22,348 nt of DNA from contig JBBSBE010000062.1 in NCBI GenBank assembly GCA_038251625.1, positions 1 to 22,348 of the forward strand, in the 5' to 3' direction. The stretch comes from JBBQXK01 sp038251625 (GTDB taxonomy: Bacteria; Pseudomonadota; Alphaproteobacteria; Rhodobacterales; Rhodobacteraceae). The translations under genes and the position numbers were made by a program. Every line of letters begins with the position of its first letter. Position 1 is the stretch's first letter. Positions 7,038 through 15,049 of this stretch are shown piece after piece. The notes under the pieces are model-generated. The model searched no databases. It had not been told where the DNA came from and was given only the letters and a program-made list of their open reading frames with translations.

Positions 7038-8363
7038 TCAGGGCTTCGTTCCTCTACTCTCTTGAAACCCTGAAAGAATTTTGCGGTCAAAGGCATGGAC
7101 TGTCGGCCCCCCGCTTTCGCTCAACACCTGTTCACGCAACTCGGCAACGGCGAGACGCGCGGCCAGCGGAAAAGACGTCTCCAACTTCGCGAGGGTTTCA
7201 GCAAGCCGGGTGACGACATCCGCATCGGTCATCCCGTACCGTGCAATCGCCGCGAAGGCCCGGCAGGCCACATCTCCCAGATTAAAGACTTCGGTCAAGA
7301 CGCGCAACTGGCCGCCCTCGTCGAGCCGCATTGGGGAGGGAATGTCCCTGTCTGCCACTCGGCCAAGAACTTGTCCCAGCCGGTCGATGCAATAGAGCGC
7401 GGTAGTGGGGTCGTTGATGCCGGGCGACAGGGACCGTTGCGCCAGTTCCACGATGCGGCGGATCGCGAACTCCAGATCCTGATAGGGTGTCCGATCCCGT
7501 CCGATGACGACCGCACCGCGCAGATCCTCGTCAATTTCGTCCGATACCCTGGCCTTCGGATAGGCTGTCATCACGCACGCGCCTTCGGTGACGAACGCTC
7601 CGGGGCGCGCGTCGATCCTTAGAACAAGATCATTCTCGGCGGCGATCCTCATCAGCACGTCACCACCGATACTCTGGACGTATCCATCTGAATCGGCCGC
7701 GATTTGCCTGCTGTCAGTTTCGAAATCGTCAGGAGGAGGCTGCCCAGCCGCGTCGTGTGCCTGCCCACTGCCAAGCCGTTCGGGAAAAAGCCGGTCTACG
7801 GCGGTGCAGGCTTCTACGGCGAGTTTCACTAGCAGCGTTTCAACCCGGATCGACGTTGCGATGTGATGAATGAAATAGATCAGAACTGCGACGCTTGCTG
7901 ACGCCAGCAGCACACCAAACCCGACCGCAAGATGGGGAACAAAACTTGACCCCTCCATCCCCCGCACGGATCGCAGCACGAACAAGCAATACAGAAACGT
8001 CGCACTGAACGTGCCCAAAACGATCTGGTTGCTGCGATCGCGCATGAAGTTACCCAGGATCCGCGGCCCGAACTGCGAGGAAGCGAGTTGCAAAGATAGC
8101 ATCGTGATCGAAAAGATCAGGCTGGCCACCGTGATCATCGACGTTGCAATAACGGACAATATCGCCCGGGCCCCCTCGGGTCCGAACGTGTAGAGTGCGC
8201 TAGGATTGTCCGTCTGGGCCACATCGCGCAGTGCATCGACCTCGATTAGCACAAATGAAAGTGCGATGGCTAACAAGGCCATGACTGCGGGCACAAACCA
8301 GAAGCTGGAGTTGAGCCGTCCCCAGAATGCTGTGACACGCGTTATTGACAATGAGGCTGCCAT
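7038..8363 (-). CDS. DUF2254 domain-containing membrane protein
   Basis: This 441-residue protein is of unknown function. The N-terminal half holds about four membrane helices (FWFVPAVMALLAIALSFVL, then segments around ILSVIATSMITVASLIF, LGTFSATFLYCLFVL and LAVGFGVLLASASVAVLIY). A conserved LASSQFGPRILGNFMRD loop and HHIATSIRVETLL follow, and the C-terminal half is soluble; this layout is typical of DUF2254. In the soluble part, QSLSPGINDPTTALYCIDRLG (positions varied slightly) is also characteristic. I chose the ATG at 8363 because AAGGAG lies six bases upstream; a TTG two codons earlier is less likely. It converges with the CDF gene and has the same orientation as the NhaP gene 118 bases upstream. 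Confidence 0.9.
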   Translation of the reverse strand: MAASLSITRVTAFWGRLNSSFWFVPAVMALLAIALSFVLIEVDALRDVAQTDNPSALYTFGPEGARAILSVIATSMITVASLIFSITMLSLQLASSQFGPRILGNFMRDRSNQIVLGTFSATFLYCLFVLRSVRGMEGSSFVPHLAVGFGVLLASASVAVLIYFIHHIATSIRVETLLVKLAVEACTAVDRLFPERLGSGQAHDAAGQPPPDDFETDSRQIAADSDGYVQSIGGDVLMRIAAENDLVLRIDARPGAFVTEGACVMTAYPKARVSDEIDEDLRGAVVIGRDRTPYQDLEFAIRRIVELAQRSLSPGINDPTTALYCIDRLGQVLGRVADRDIPSPMRLDEGGQLRVLTEVFNLGDVACRAFAAIARYGMTDADVVTRLAETLAKLETSFPLAARLAVAELREQVLSESGGPTVHAFDRKILSGFQESRGTKP

Positions 8364-8481
8364 GACCAACTCCTTGCTTCGACACGATCAATCGGGGCTG
8401 GCAGCGCAGCCGGTTTGCAACAGGTCACTTGCTATGCCACCGGGTCGAGCGGTTTGGGCCGCCAACCTCATTTGACAGTGT

Positions 8482-9717
8482 TCAACGCACCACCCATTTG
8501 ATCACCGCACGCAGGCTCAGCCCCTGAACGATCAGGGTGAACAAAACGACGGCATATGTCGCGGCAAGAAGCGCCGATTTCTCGGCGACCTCCGGCAGAG
8601 ACAGCGCCAACGCCACCGAGATGCCGCCGCGCAAGCCGCCCCAGGTCAGCACCGGAATGGTGCCGCGCTCGAACTTGCGAAATACCCCAAGCAACAGGAC
8701 CGGACCGCTGACGGCAACCAGCCGGGCGACCAGCACCAGTGGCACCGCCAGCGCCATCAGCCAGCCGAAGGCGGGCTCGAACCGCAGGACCAGAACCTCC
8801 AGCCCGATCAGCAGAAACAGGACCGAGTTCAGCATTTCGTCGATCAACGTCCAGAAGCCGAAAAGGTATCGCTGGGTCTCATCGCTCAGCGCGTCGTGCG
8901 GCCCCCTGCTGCCGACCAGCAATCCCGCGACGACAACTGCCAGAGGACCGCTCACAACCAGTCGGGAGGCGACCGCATAAGTGCCCACGACCAGCGCCAG
9001 CGAGATCAGCACCTCGATCGAATAGTCGTCGATGGCGCGCATAGCGCGGTAGGCTACATAGCCCGTCACGGCGCCGAGGGCCGCACCGCCCAAAGCCTCC
9101 ACCACGAACATCTTGCCCACTTGAAAGGCGTCGAAGCCGTCGCCAAGGGCCGCGTGGACTAGGACGGCGAACAGCACCACGCCCACGCCATCGTTGAACA
9201 GGGTCTCGCCCGTCATCACGATCTTGAGGTCTTCGGGGACCTTGACCTCTTTCAAGGTGGCAAGAACCGCGACGGGGTCGGTCGGGCTGATCAGCGCCCC
9301 AAACACCAGTGCCCACGGCAATGAGATCGCGACACCCAGCAGGTCGGCTGCGGCCCAAACGACGCCCCCGATGATCGCGGTAGACACCACGACACCCAAA
9401 GTCGCCATCGTACCGATGGTGATGGCACGGCTGCGCAGGCTGACCACGTCGACATGCAACGCTCCTGCAAACAAGAGGAATGCGAGCATGCCCTGAAGAA
9501 CGGTTTGTTGGAAATCAACCTGACGCAAGAGCGCGGCCAGACCTTCATAGTTGAACAGCCCCGGCATCACCGCCTCGGCCCCGATGACAACCAGCGACGC
9601 GCCCAGCCCCATGACAAGCAGGCCGATTGTGTGCGGCAGGAACGCAAGCCGGAAATTGACCCAACTAAACGTGGCCGTCAGGACTAGGAGGATTGCCACA
9701 AGCTCGAATTGCGACAT
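8482..9717 (-). CDS. NhaP-type Na+(K+)/H+ antiporter, CPA1 family
   Basis: This is a 411-residue polytopic inner-membrane antiporter with about 12 hydrophobic segments. The diagnostic core is intact: ALISPTDPVAVLATLK around residues 141-156 and GETLFNDGVGVVLF at 170-183, in which N175 and D176 form the ion-binding ND pair typical of electroneutral CPA1 exchangers. TWGGLRGGISVALALSLP near the C-terminus is another family signature. There is no long cytoplasmic tail or TrkA-C domain. The role would be sodium, potassium and pH homeostasis. The ATG at 9717 gives a standard N-terminus; an in-frame TTG lies four codons upstream. A ggtga sequence is the best nearby ribosome binding site. Confidence 0.93.
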   Translation of the reverse strand: MSQFELVAILLVLTATFSWVNFRLAFLPHTIGLLVMGLGASLVVIGAEAVMPGLFNYEGLAALLRQVDFQQTVLQGMLAFLLFAGALHVDVVSLRSRAITIGTMATLGVVVSTAIIGGVVWAAADLLGVAISLPWALVFGALISPTDPVAVLATLKEVKVPEDLKIVMTGETLFNDGVGVVLFAVLVHAALGDGFDAFQVGKMFVVEALGGAALGAVTGYVAYRAMRAIDDYSIEVLISLALVVGTYAVASRLVVSGPLAVVVAGLLVGSRGPHDALSDETQRYLFGFWTLIDEMLNSVLFLLIGLEVLVLRFEPAFGWLMALAVPLVLVARLVAVSGPVLLLGVFRKFERGTIPVLTWGGLRGGISVALALSLPEVAEKSALLAATYAVVLFTLIVQGLSLRAVIKWVVR

Positions 9718-9807
9718 TGCATTCACCAATGGCAGTTGCCGTGCAGGACCAAATGGGGGCGGCGGACGAAGTCGACGGTCACTCTATCACAGTGACCAAC
9801 TCCCAAA

Positions 9808-10200
9808 TCAGTCGACACCGTATTCCAGCATTTTTTCCAGACCTGTCGTCAGGAACTCTCCGACCTCCGGCTGGCCCAGCAGATAGCGGCTCACCAGCCC
9901 CTCGTGCTGTTGCCGCGCAAGGGCTTTGGTCGCCTCCCACTCCGCAGGTTCCCTGTCACCACGACCGATCCAGAACAGCGCAACCAGCGCATCCTGCTGT
10001 TCGTCGTTCATGCTTTCGATCTCTTGAGTGATCTCGTCGCGGCTCAGATCACCCTCGGTTTCTTGCAGGGTCACGGCCACCTCGTCATCCGAAGCATTGC
10101 CGCCAAGATCGGGAATAACGTTCCCTGCCTTCGCCATCACGGCGTTGAACCGCAAAACCAGTTCCTCGATCCGAGCATCGTCAAAGGGCAGCGCAGCCAT
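9808..10200 (-). CDS. DUF3775 domain-containing protein
   Basis: This is a 130-residue soluble protein of unknown function. The central segment (DLSRDEITQEIESMNDEQQ, then LVALFWIGRGDREPAEW) and the C-terminal part with RYLLGQPEVGEFLTTGLE are what I remember as DUF3775, a small alphaproteobacterial family. It is rich in acidic residues and has no signal or membrane helix. The start is well supported: AGGAGA lies a few bases before the ATG at 10200. It is 90 bases upstream of the NhaP gene in the same direction and could share a transcript with it. The family assignment is from memory; that the gene is real is supported by the ribosome binding site and protein-like composition. Confidence 0.8.
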   Translation of the reverse strand: MAALPFDDARIEELVLRFNAVMAKAGNVIPDLGGNASDDEVAVTLQETEGDLSRDEITQEIESMNDEQQDALVALFWIGRGDREPAEWEATKALARQQHEGLVSRYLLGQPEVGEFLTTGLEKMLEYGVD

Positions 10201-10519
10201 CGGTATCTCCTGTTCATCAAGCTTTCAGGATAACATGCGGGCGTGGCGCGGCACTGATATCGATTATCACGCCCTGCTCGAATTAGCACTGGCAGCGCTC
10301 TCAAAATTGGTTAGCCGAGGCCACGGTCGATGGACTCTGCCAACTGGTGGTCGCCACCTGACGCTTGATCCCCAGTGGAGGACAGTTCATGCCCCACTGC
10401 GCGATGCTGCCAGTCCTTACATCGCCCCGGCGCAGTGCGTCGCTTTGAGCCCTTTTCAGACTTTGCCCGGCTGTTCCGTTGCTAGCGCTCGGATATCTTT
10501 TTCGGCGCAAGTTAGTTCG
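10201..10519. other. Intergenic stretch without a convincing gene
   Basis: The first bases hold the ribosome binding site of the minus-strand DUF3775 gene. The rest holds only short frames on both strands with no recognisable product or start signals. A minus-strand frame at 10301-10510 reads basic, serine-rich sequence and is probably noise or a remnant. I see no hairpin followed by a T-run. A promoter for the DUF3775 gene should lie here but I cannot point to one. Confidence 0.4.
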
Positions 10520-10867
10520 TCAGGGCAAAGGCGTTTGCTGGTGTGAGAGTCGCAGCCATTTGTCCTCATCGAGCAGGTAAGACGACGCACACAGAGCTTG
10601 GTAGATCGGTAGGTCGCCTCGCTCTGCTGAGGCATGATAGGCCAGAACCGCAATGTTTTTCTCTATCGTGCAGTGGCGCTCTGTCATGACGACGGACCGC
10701 CAACGCTGTGCAACGCTGCTCTCTCGCGAAAGGGCATTCCCCCGGAGAATCCCCACGGGATATGGAAAGATGAAGACAGCCCCCTTGGCTGTCATATGCC
10801 GTGCGCTGTCCGCACCTTCCGTCCAGAACCGCTCTTCGAGGGCCCAAAGGTCGTCTTCATCCGCCAT
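10520..10867 (-). CDS. DUF4440 / NTF2-like family protein
   Basis: This is a 115-residue small soluble protein with a cone-shaped NTF2-like fold suggested by sequence: MADEDDLWALEERFW at the start, VFIFPYPVGILRG in the middle, MTERHCTIEKNIAVLAYHA, and ASSYLLDEDKWLRLSHQQTP near the end. This run matches the DUF4440/SnoaL-type pattern in which the last two strands contain LxxxxxxWxLxxHQxTP. Members bind or turn over small molecules or serve as stress proteins; no specific role can be given. The frame opens 47 codons earlier, but that part does not look like the family, and AAGGTG precedes the ATG at 10867, so I start there. Confidence 0.75.
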   Translation of the reverse strand: MADEDDLWALEERFWTEGADSARHMTAKGAVFIFPYPVGILRGNALSRESSVAQRWRSVVMTERHCTIEKNIAVLAYHASAERGDLPIYQALCASSYLLDEDKWLRLSHQQTPLP

Positions 10868-11245
10868 TGTCCAACACCTTTCAATCAGAGTTGTCTTGTC
10901 GTCCGAGGATTGAAGCGGATCATCGCCAGAATATCCTCTTTCAGGAGAGGCTCGTGATGGTCCGCCAGTTATCCCACAATGCTCTCCAGCGCGCAGAATC
11001 CTAACCATGGTTTGGCTTTCGGCCTGCTGATCTGGATCAATACTCAGCCTGCACAGCTGATCTATAGTTCAAGAGATGATTGTGGCGTCTGAAATTTTCA
11101 CTTGGCCACAGGTCGAGGGTTTCGTGACGCAGCAGACGTTCGGGCCGACCAAAGACCACTGGATCCAACGATTCCGTCGGTCGCCGTCGCACTGTCTGGT
11201 GCGAGGGCAAGTCGCAGAACTAGGGATATCCGAAGGATCCAAGAC
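10868..11245. other. Divergent intergenic region, possible gene remnant
   Basis: This region separates two divergently read small genes and probably contains both promoters, though none is clear. On the minus strand, a frame ending at 10885 reads LADHHEPLLKEDILAMIRF without a start codon, behind a stop. It looks protein-like and may be the remains of a small gene. The plus-strand frame that continues into 11246 starts at a TTG (11102) without a ribosome binding site and is not used. Confidence 0.35.
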
Positions 11246-11614
11246 ATGAAGAAGAATGAGACGCCATCCACTTCGTCAGCATCGTCGGCGGCGACTGACG
11301 GTGCAAGGAAACCGAGCCACAAGAAGCTGGCGCAGGACGAGTCTCCTACGGCCAACGAACTTGGCCAAGGGATTGACAGACCCGGCTTTGATCTGGGCGG
11401 GTCTTCTGGGGATACAGATGCCGGTACGGGTCTGGGCCTTGGCAAAGATGCGTTCGACACGCCAGGCGACAGGAGCCTTCCGGGGCGGAAGTTAGACAAC
11501 CCTCGGACGACATTGCGCTGGGGCGGACAAGAGCCGCGCAACACGACCGCACCCGACGAGAAAACCTCAGGTGCCGAAACCCCGTCCACGCGAGGGACAA
11601 AAAACGCACTCTGA
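11246..11614 (+). CDS. Small disordered hypothetical protein
   Basis: This is a 122-residue protein beginning MKKNETPSTSSASS. It is rich in Ser, Thr, Gly, Asp and Pro, has no hydrophobic segment, and is probably intrinsically disordered. It contains a compact motif ELGQGIDRPGFDLGGSSGD followed by AGTGLGLG. I recall similar short proteins with a GxGIDRPGFDLGGS core in other alphaproteobacteria, of unknown function. The start at 11246 is preceded by AAGGAT about eight bases upstream. It is followed 265 bases later by the baeRF-like gene in the same direction, so co-expression is possible. No enzymatic residues can be proposed. Confidence 0.6.
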   Translation: MKKNETPSTSSASSAATDGARKPSHKKLAQDESPTANELGQGIDRPGFDLGGSSGDTDAGTGLGLGKDAFDTPGDRSLPGRKLDNPRTTLRWGGQEPRNTTAPDEKTSGAETPSTRGTKNAL

Positions 11615-11879
11615 AGTGGCTATGTCCCGATGCCCAGAGGCGTGGCGAATGATCCTTCCCTGGGACGGTCAAGTCTTGCCGGTTCGACGAACTCGTTCAA
11701 CGAACAAGCTGCCGGTCCTGAAAATTTGTGGCTGCATCAGCCCCGGCCTCGTCCTGGTCGGCAACTACCGACAATCCTGCAAACGGGTTTCGATAGCCAG
11801 GCCAGCGCCTGACAGTACCGGCCGATAGCGGCCAAGGCATCCGCGAGGCCACCCGGAAAGATCCTCGAAAGGACAATTC

Positions 11880-13001
11880 ATGCTTCATGTTGATATTCCA
11901 ACCCAGCCTGAAATACGGGCGCTGTTTGAGGCCCGTTCTGATGCATGTGTATCGATCTATCTGCCGACGACTCCCGAGACCCAGAATGTCGCTCTCAGCC
12001 GCATCTCGTTCGGCAATCTGACCCGAACGGCACTCAAGCAACTCGACGCCGCGGATTTCGACAAGCGCCGCCGCGCGGCTCTGGAGGAAAAACTTCTTGC
12101 GCTGGACGAGGATGACGATTTCTGGCGCCTTCAGGCCAACAGTCTTGCGGTTCTCGCCACTCCAGACAGCCTGCGGACCTTCCGGCTGGCGACAGAGGTC
12201 ACCAATACGGTCGAGGTGTCGGACCGCTTCCATCTCAAGCCGCTGATGCGCGCAATGGCCTTTCCCCAACATGCGTTCGTGCTGGCCCTGTCCGAGAACG
12301 ATGTCCGCCTGGTCGAGGTCTTCGCCGACCACCCTGCAACAGCCATCAGCGTGCCGGACCTGCCCGACAGCGCCGCCGACGCCACCGGCCACGCTTCGGT
12401 CAACAACCCCGGCACAGGCACCGGGCATGGCAACGCCCATGGACAGAAGTCGCTGTTGCTCAAGTACCTGCGCAAGGTGGACGCCGCCCTGCGCCCGGTT
12501 CTTGCGGGGCGGGAAACGCCGCTCATCCTCGCCGCGACCGAGCCGCTTGGGCCGATCTTCCGCGCGGTCAACAGCTATCCGGGACTGTTGACCGAGGGGA
12601 TCTCCGCCAGCCCCGACAGCATGAGCGAAAGCGCCTTGGCGAGTGCCGCAAGGTCGGTTCTGGATGGGCCTTATGCAGCACGGATCGAAACTGCGACCGC
12701 ACTCTTTCACGAGCGGGTGGGATCGCATCGCGCCATCAGTGATCTGCAGGCCGTCGCGCGCGCCGCGACCTTCGGTGCGGTGGACTTGCTTCTAGTCGAT
12801 ATCGACGAGGTGGTGCCCGGCACGGTGGACGAGACGGACGGTACGATTGCTCTTGCATCAAAGCCAAGCCAGACCAGCTACGGCGTGATCGACGAGATCA
12901 CCGGAAGGGTGATTCTCGCGGGCGGCAAGGTTCTGGCTGTGCGACGGGCGGACATGCCCGACGGCGCGGTAGCGGCGGCGGTCCTGCGCTATCCCGTCTG
13001 A
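11880..13001 (+). CDS. baeRF-family (bacterial release-factor-like) protein
   Basis: This 373-residue protein resembles a bacterial archaeo-eukaryotic-type release factor (baeRF, probably family 11). Family hallmarks recalled: ACVSIYLPTTPETQ near residue 22, DDDFWRLQANSLAVLATP around 78-95, VSDRFHLKPLMRAM about 113-126, FVLALSENDVRLVEVF about 132-147, and a C-terminal VDLLLVDIDEVVPGTVDETDG. The fold is related to eRF1/Pelota; bacterial members are predicted to act at ribosomes, possibly on stalled or hibernating ones, but to my knowledge the function is untested. A Gly/His/Asn-rich loop (about 170-188) interrupts the core. AAAGGA lies six bases before the ATG. No gene of the translation machinery is adjacent. 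Confidence 0.8.
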   Translation: MLHVDIPTQPEIRALFEARSDACVSIYLPTTPETQNVALSRISFGNLTRTALKQLDAADFDKRRRAALEEKLLALDEDDDFWRLQANSLAVLATPDSLRTFRLATEVTNTVEVSDRFHLKPLMRAMAFPQHAFVLALSENDVRLVEVFADHPATAISVPDLPDSAADATGHASVNNPGTGTGHGNAHGQKSLLLKYLRKVDAALRPVLAGRETPLILAATEPLGPIFRAVNSYPGLLTEGISASPDSMSESALASAARSVLDGPYAARIETATALFHERVGSHRAISDLQAVARAATFGAVDLLLVDIDEVVPGTVDETDGTIALASKPSQTSYGVIDEITGRVILAGGKVLAVRRADMPDGAVAAAVLRYPV

Positions 13002-13064
13002 AGCGGCGGGGCGCATAGAGTTACGATCTCTCTTTCTGCGTCGGCAGCTTGCTCATCATGACCA

Positions 13065-13154
13065 ATGTTAATCTCGATCAGCACCGGATCGCTCATCTTG
13101 GCCTACATAATATGGATGCTCGACGCGTTCGTTGTCGGCGTTGGCATGCAGTAA
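13065..13154 (+). CDS. Possible 29-residue hydrophobic peptide or membrane-protein remnant
   Basis: A short frame (ATG at 13065, TAA at 13152) encodes a single transmembrane-like helix: MLISISTGSLILAYIIW followed by MLDAFVVGVGMQ. It has no good ribosome binding site, and an in-frame stop lies directly upstream at 13059. It might be a genuine small membrane peptide or the last helix of a decayed transporter. I do not recognise it. Confidence 0.25.
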   Translation: MLISISTGSLILAYIIWMLDAFVVGVGMQ

Positions 13155-13198
13155 GCCAAGCGAGGTTCGAGCGTTTTCATTCCATAACTTGATAAAAC

Positions 13199-13204
13199 AA
13201 AGGA
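13199..13204 (+). promoter_or_regulatory. Ribosome binding site supporting a TTG start
   Basis: AAAGGA lies six bases before TTG at 13211, the same motif and spacing seen before other genes in this window. It is the main reason to accept the TTG start. Confidence 0.6.
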
Positions 13205-13210
13205 AATGCC

Positions 13211-13411
13211 TTGACCCGAGATAAAATCCCAAAACCCGACAACTCCGATCATACCCTTGGGGCCAAAGGTACCATATCACAGGCAGGACGTTCAGGTGGT
13301 CGTTTGCCGCGTGACATCGGCACGCAAGATGAATTGAAGCGGGCAACCGAACGCCCCGCTGGCAAGACCCGCGTCAAGAAATCCGACGAAAAGGAAGCGC
13401 ATTCCGAGTGA
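13211..13411 (+). CDS. Small basic hypothetical protein, TTG start
   Basis: This is a 66-residue hydrophilic protein. Its middle, HTLGAKGTISQAGRSGGRL, then DIGTQDELKRATERPAG and TRVKKSDEK at the end, is a pattern I recall from short alphaproteobacterial proteins of unknown function. It has no membrane helix or signal and is highly charged, so it is probably cytoplasmic and perhaps nucleic-acid or protein associated (inference only). Initiation at TTG is supported by a good ribosome binding site. The stop is 12 bases before the decayed reading frame beginning at 13424. Confidence 0.65.
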   Translation: MTRDKIPKPDNSDHTLGAKGTISQAGRSGGRLPRDIGTQDELKRATERPAGKTRVKKSDEKEAHSE

Positions 13412-13423
13412 CTGCGAAGGCGT

Positions 13424-13972
13424 ATGACTCGCCCCGATCGAAGCGTCCTACGCCGGCGGGAATTCCCCGCTCTGGAACTACCCCTGTCGTTCACGGTGCT
13501 TGATGAATTCCGCATCGTGAATGACGCTGACAAGAATTGGTCAAAAGCCCGGCCTCTGGAAAAACAAGGCCAGATCGCCGATTCCTCGACAATGGGGCTG
13601 AACAAGTTCCAACAGCTCGAGCTTGTCCGGCTGTTGCTGGCGCGAAAGGAAGACCTGGACGACGTTACGGTGGAAGACTGGTTCAGTGACCTGTTGATTG
13701 CGACGATAACCTTGTTGGCGTCGATTTTCGTCTTTGGGAACCGCCAGTGGCCGAAGTTGCGGTATCTGCCGGTTGCGGGTTCCACGATCACAATCGGGCT
13801 TTGCTAGACAGTTTTCAGCGAATGGCTAAACATCGATGTACGCGCAGCGTGGGCCTACGGCGATCTAATGCCGGTGATCCCGGTCCTCGACGTGGGCCTG
13901 TCGCCGTTTGCTCAATGGATCTTATTGCCAATCCTTGCATTCTGGTTCGCGGGGTCAAAGAGGGGCGCCTAG
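13424..13972 (+). pseudogene. Membrane protein gene with in-frame stop
   Basis: One reading frame runs from the ATG at 13424 to a TAG at 13805-13807 and then continues in the same frame to a second TAG at 13970-13972. The first part ends in a membrane-like stretch (DLLIATITLLASIFVFG, then RYLPVAGSTITIGLC). The part after the stop begins FSEWLNIDVRAAWAYGDLM and continues with VIPVLDVGLSPFAQWILL and a final helix. It looks like the conserved C-terminus of a small membrane protein I have seen in Rhodobacteraceae but cannot name. The simplest reading is a gene broken by a nonsense mutation. The hydrophilic first 85 residues may belong to a different gene fused by deletion. A sequencing error at 13805 is the alternative. 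Confidence 0.55.
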
Positions 13973-13986
13973 GGCCACCTTGGGCA

Positions 13987-14247
13987 TCAATCTATCTCGT
14001 CGGATCCTAGCAGGTGGCTGTTGCGAAAGCGCGCGGATCGCTCAATGAGATCTGTCATGTGCGTCGCCGCACGACATGTCAGTGGGTGTTGGGTGAAGCC
14101 TGCTCTCGGCGCAACAAAGCCGGCCATGTCCCGCGCAAGTTCGAGCTGTTTACCCGATGCATTGGCCAACACTGCGACAACCAGGTTTTCCAGGGCGATC
14201 GCCCGTATATGCAGCGCGCCCATCTCGGCGCTGCTCATCTGCGGCAT
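13987..14247 (-). CDS. Small conserved hypothetical protein
   Basis: This 86-residue soluble protein contains EMGALHIRAIALENLVVAVL, then LELARDMAGFVAPRAGFTQH and ATHMTDLIERSARFR. The pattern (helical LQIRxxALENLLxxLLA, then PRxGxTxH) resembles a small alphaproteobacterial protein of unknown function that I recall. The long open frame extends upstream to 14382, but that extra part is Arg/Ser-rich low-complexity sequence, so I start at the ATG at 14247 (ATGs a few codons inside are alternatives). The ribosome binding site is weak. It converges with the broken membrane gene, whose last stop is 14 bases away. Confidence 0.6.
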   Translation of the reverse strand: MPQMSSAEMGALHIRAIALENLVVAVLANASGKQLELARDMAGFVAPRAGFTQHPLTCRAATHMTDLIERSARFRNSHLLGSDEID

Positions 14248-14476
14248 CGCCACTTGACTTCGGCGCGATGAAGACGCCGACACATGACCGCGCGGACCGG
14301 AGCCTCTCTCATTGTTCCATCTGGAGCGCTCGCGCTCACGTCGGGATAGCGCGCCTGATGTTTCGGATCCATTGTCTGGCATCGGTCCCCTCCCACGTCT
14401 TCAACATCATCATCCAATTTCAAACGATCCAAGCACGGGAGGGCGCTCGTTCTTCGATTTCACGCGGATGCGTCAA

Positions 14477-15049
14477 TCACGAACCGATGACAAGTCTCAG
14501 ATCCTTGCCAAGGCTGTAAAGCGGGATATCAAGGTTGCGCGGCGCCGGTCCTTTGCGGACCCGCCCCGATGTGTCGTAGTGTGACCCATGGCACGGGCAG
14601 AACCAGCCCCCGAAATCGCCTACCGTCGTGCCGTCCTGCCCCAGAGGCACGCAGCCAAGATGGGTGCAGATACCGATCACCACCAGCCATTCGCCAGCCG
14701 CGTCCGCTGTGCGATTTTCGTCGCGGGCGGGCAGGTCGCCGGTGTGGTTGGGGTTCTCGCGCGTATAGTCCACCTGATCGACAAGGTCCGTAAGCACAAC
14801 GGCGCGCGCCGCGTTGATCGCCGCCTGGGTCCGGCGCCAGACAAAGACTGGACGGCCCTGCCATTTGACCGTGATGCGCTGACCTTGCGTGACACCTGAG
14901 AGATCAACTTCGACAGTACCCGAAGCGGTCACGTCGGCGGAGGGGTTCATCGAGTTGATCAGCGGCCAGACCGCAGCACCGGTTGCAACCGCTCCGGCAC
15001 CCGCGGTTGCATAATACAGAAAATCACGTCGTTCAGTTGATGGCGACAT
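14477..15049 (-). CDS. petA: Rieske iron-sulfur protein, ubiquinol-cytochrome c reductase type, orphan
   Basis: This is the iron-sulfur subunit of a cytochrome bc1 complex, which passes electrons from ubiquinol to cytochrome c1. It is 190 residues, of normal length. RRDFLYYATAGAGAVATG at residues 7-24 forms a Tat-type signal that stays as the membrane anchor. The 2Fe-2S ligands are intact: CTHLGC (C128, H130) and CPCH (C151, H154), with the disulfide cysteines C133 and C153 and the hinge and SHYDTSGR segment present. No cytochrome b or c1 gene is adjacent, so this is probably a second copy or a relocated gene. Its first five codons overlap the end of a truncated alcohol dehydrogenase frame, which implies a recombination junction at the start codon. 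The start and ribosome binding site may therefore be new; expression is uncertain. Confidence 0.9.
   Translation of the reverse strand: MSPSTERRDFLYYATAGAGAVATGAAVWPLINSMNPSADVTASGTVEVDLSGVTQGQRITVKWQGRPVFVWRRTQAAINAARAVVLTDLVDQVDYTRENPNHTGDLPARDENRTADAAGEWLVVIGICTHLGCVPLGQDGTTVGDFGGWFCPCHGSHYDTSGRVRKGPAPRNLDIPLYSLGKDLRLVIGS

Noticed and set aside
7037..7074. Inverted repeat TTCAGGG/CCCTGAA as a terminator between the CDF and DUF2254 genes
   Set aside because: The loop is 24 bases, one arm lies inside the DUF2254 coding end, and no T-run follows on either strand.
6008..7096. 362-codon minus-strand frame
   Set aside because: Antisense to the CDF transporter; composition is Arg/Asp/His-rich as expected of shadow frames.
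11697..12728. 343-codon minus-strand frame
   Set aside because: Antisense to the baeRF-like gene, which has family motifs and a ribosome binding site.
13249..13791. 180-codon minus-strand frame
   Set aside because: Ser/Arg-rich low-complexity translation, no start signal, overlaps a better supported small gene on the other strand.
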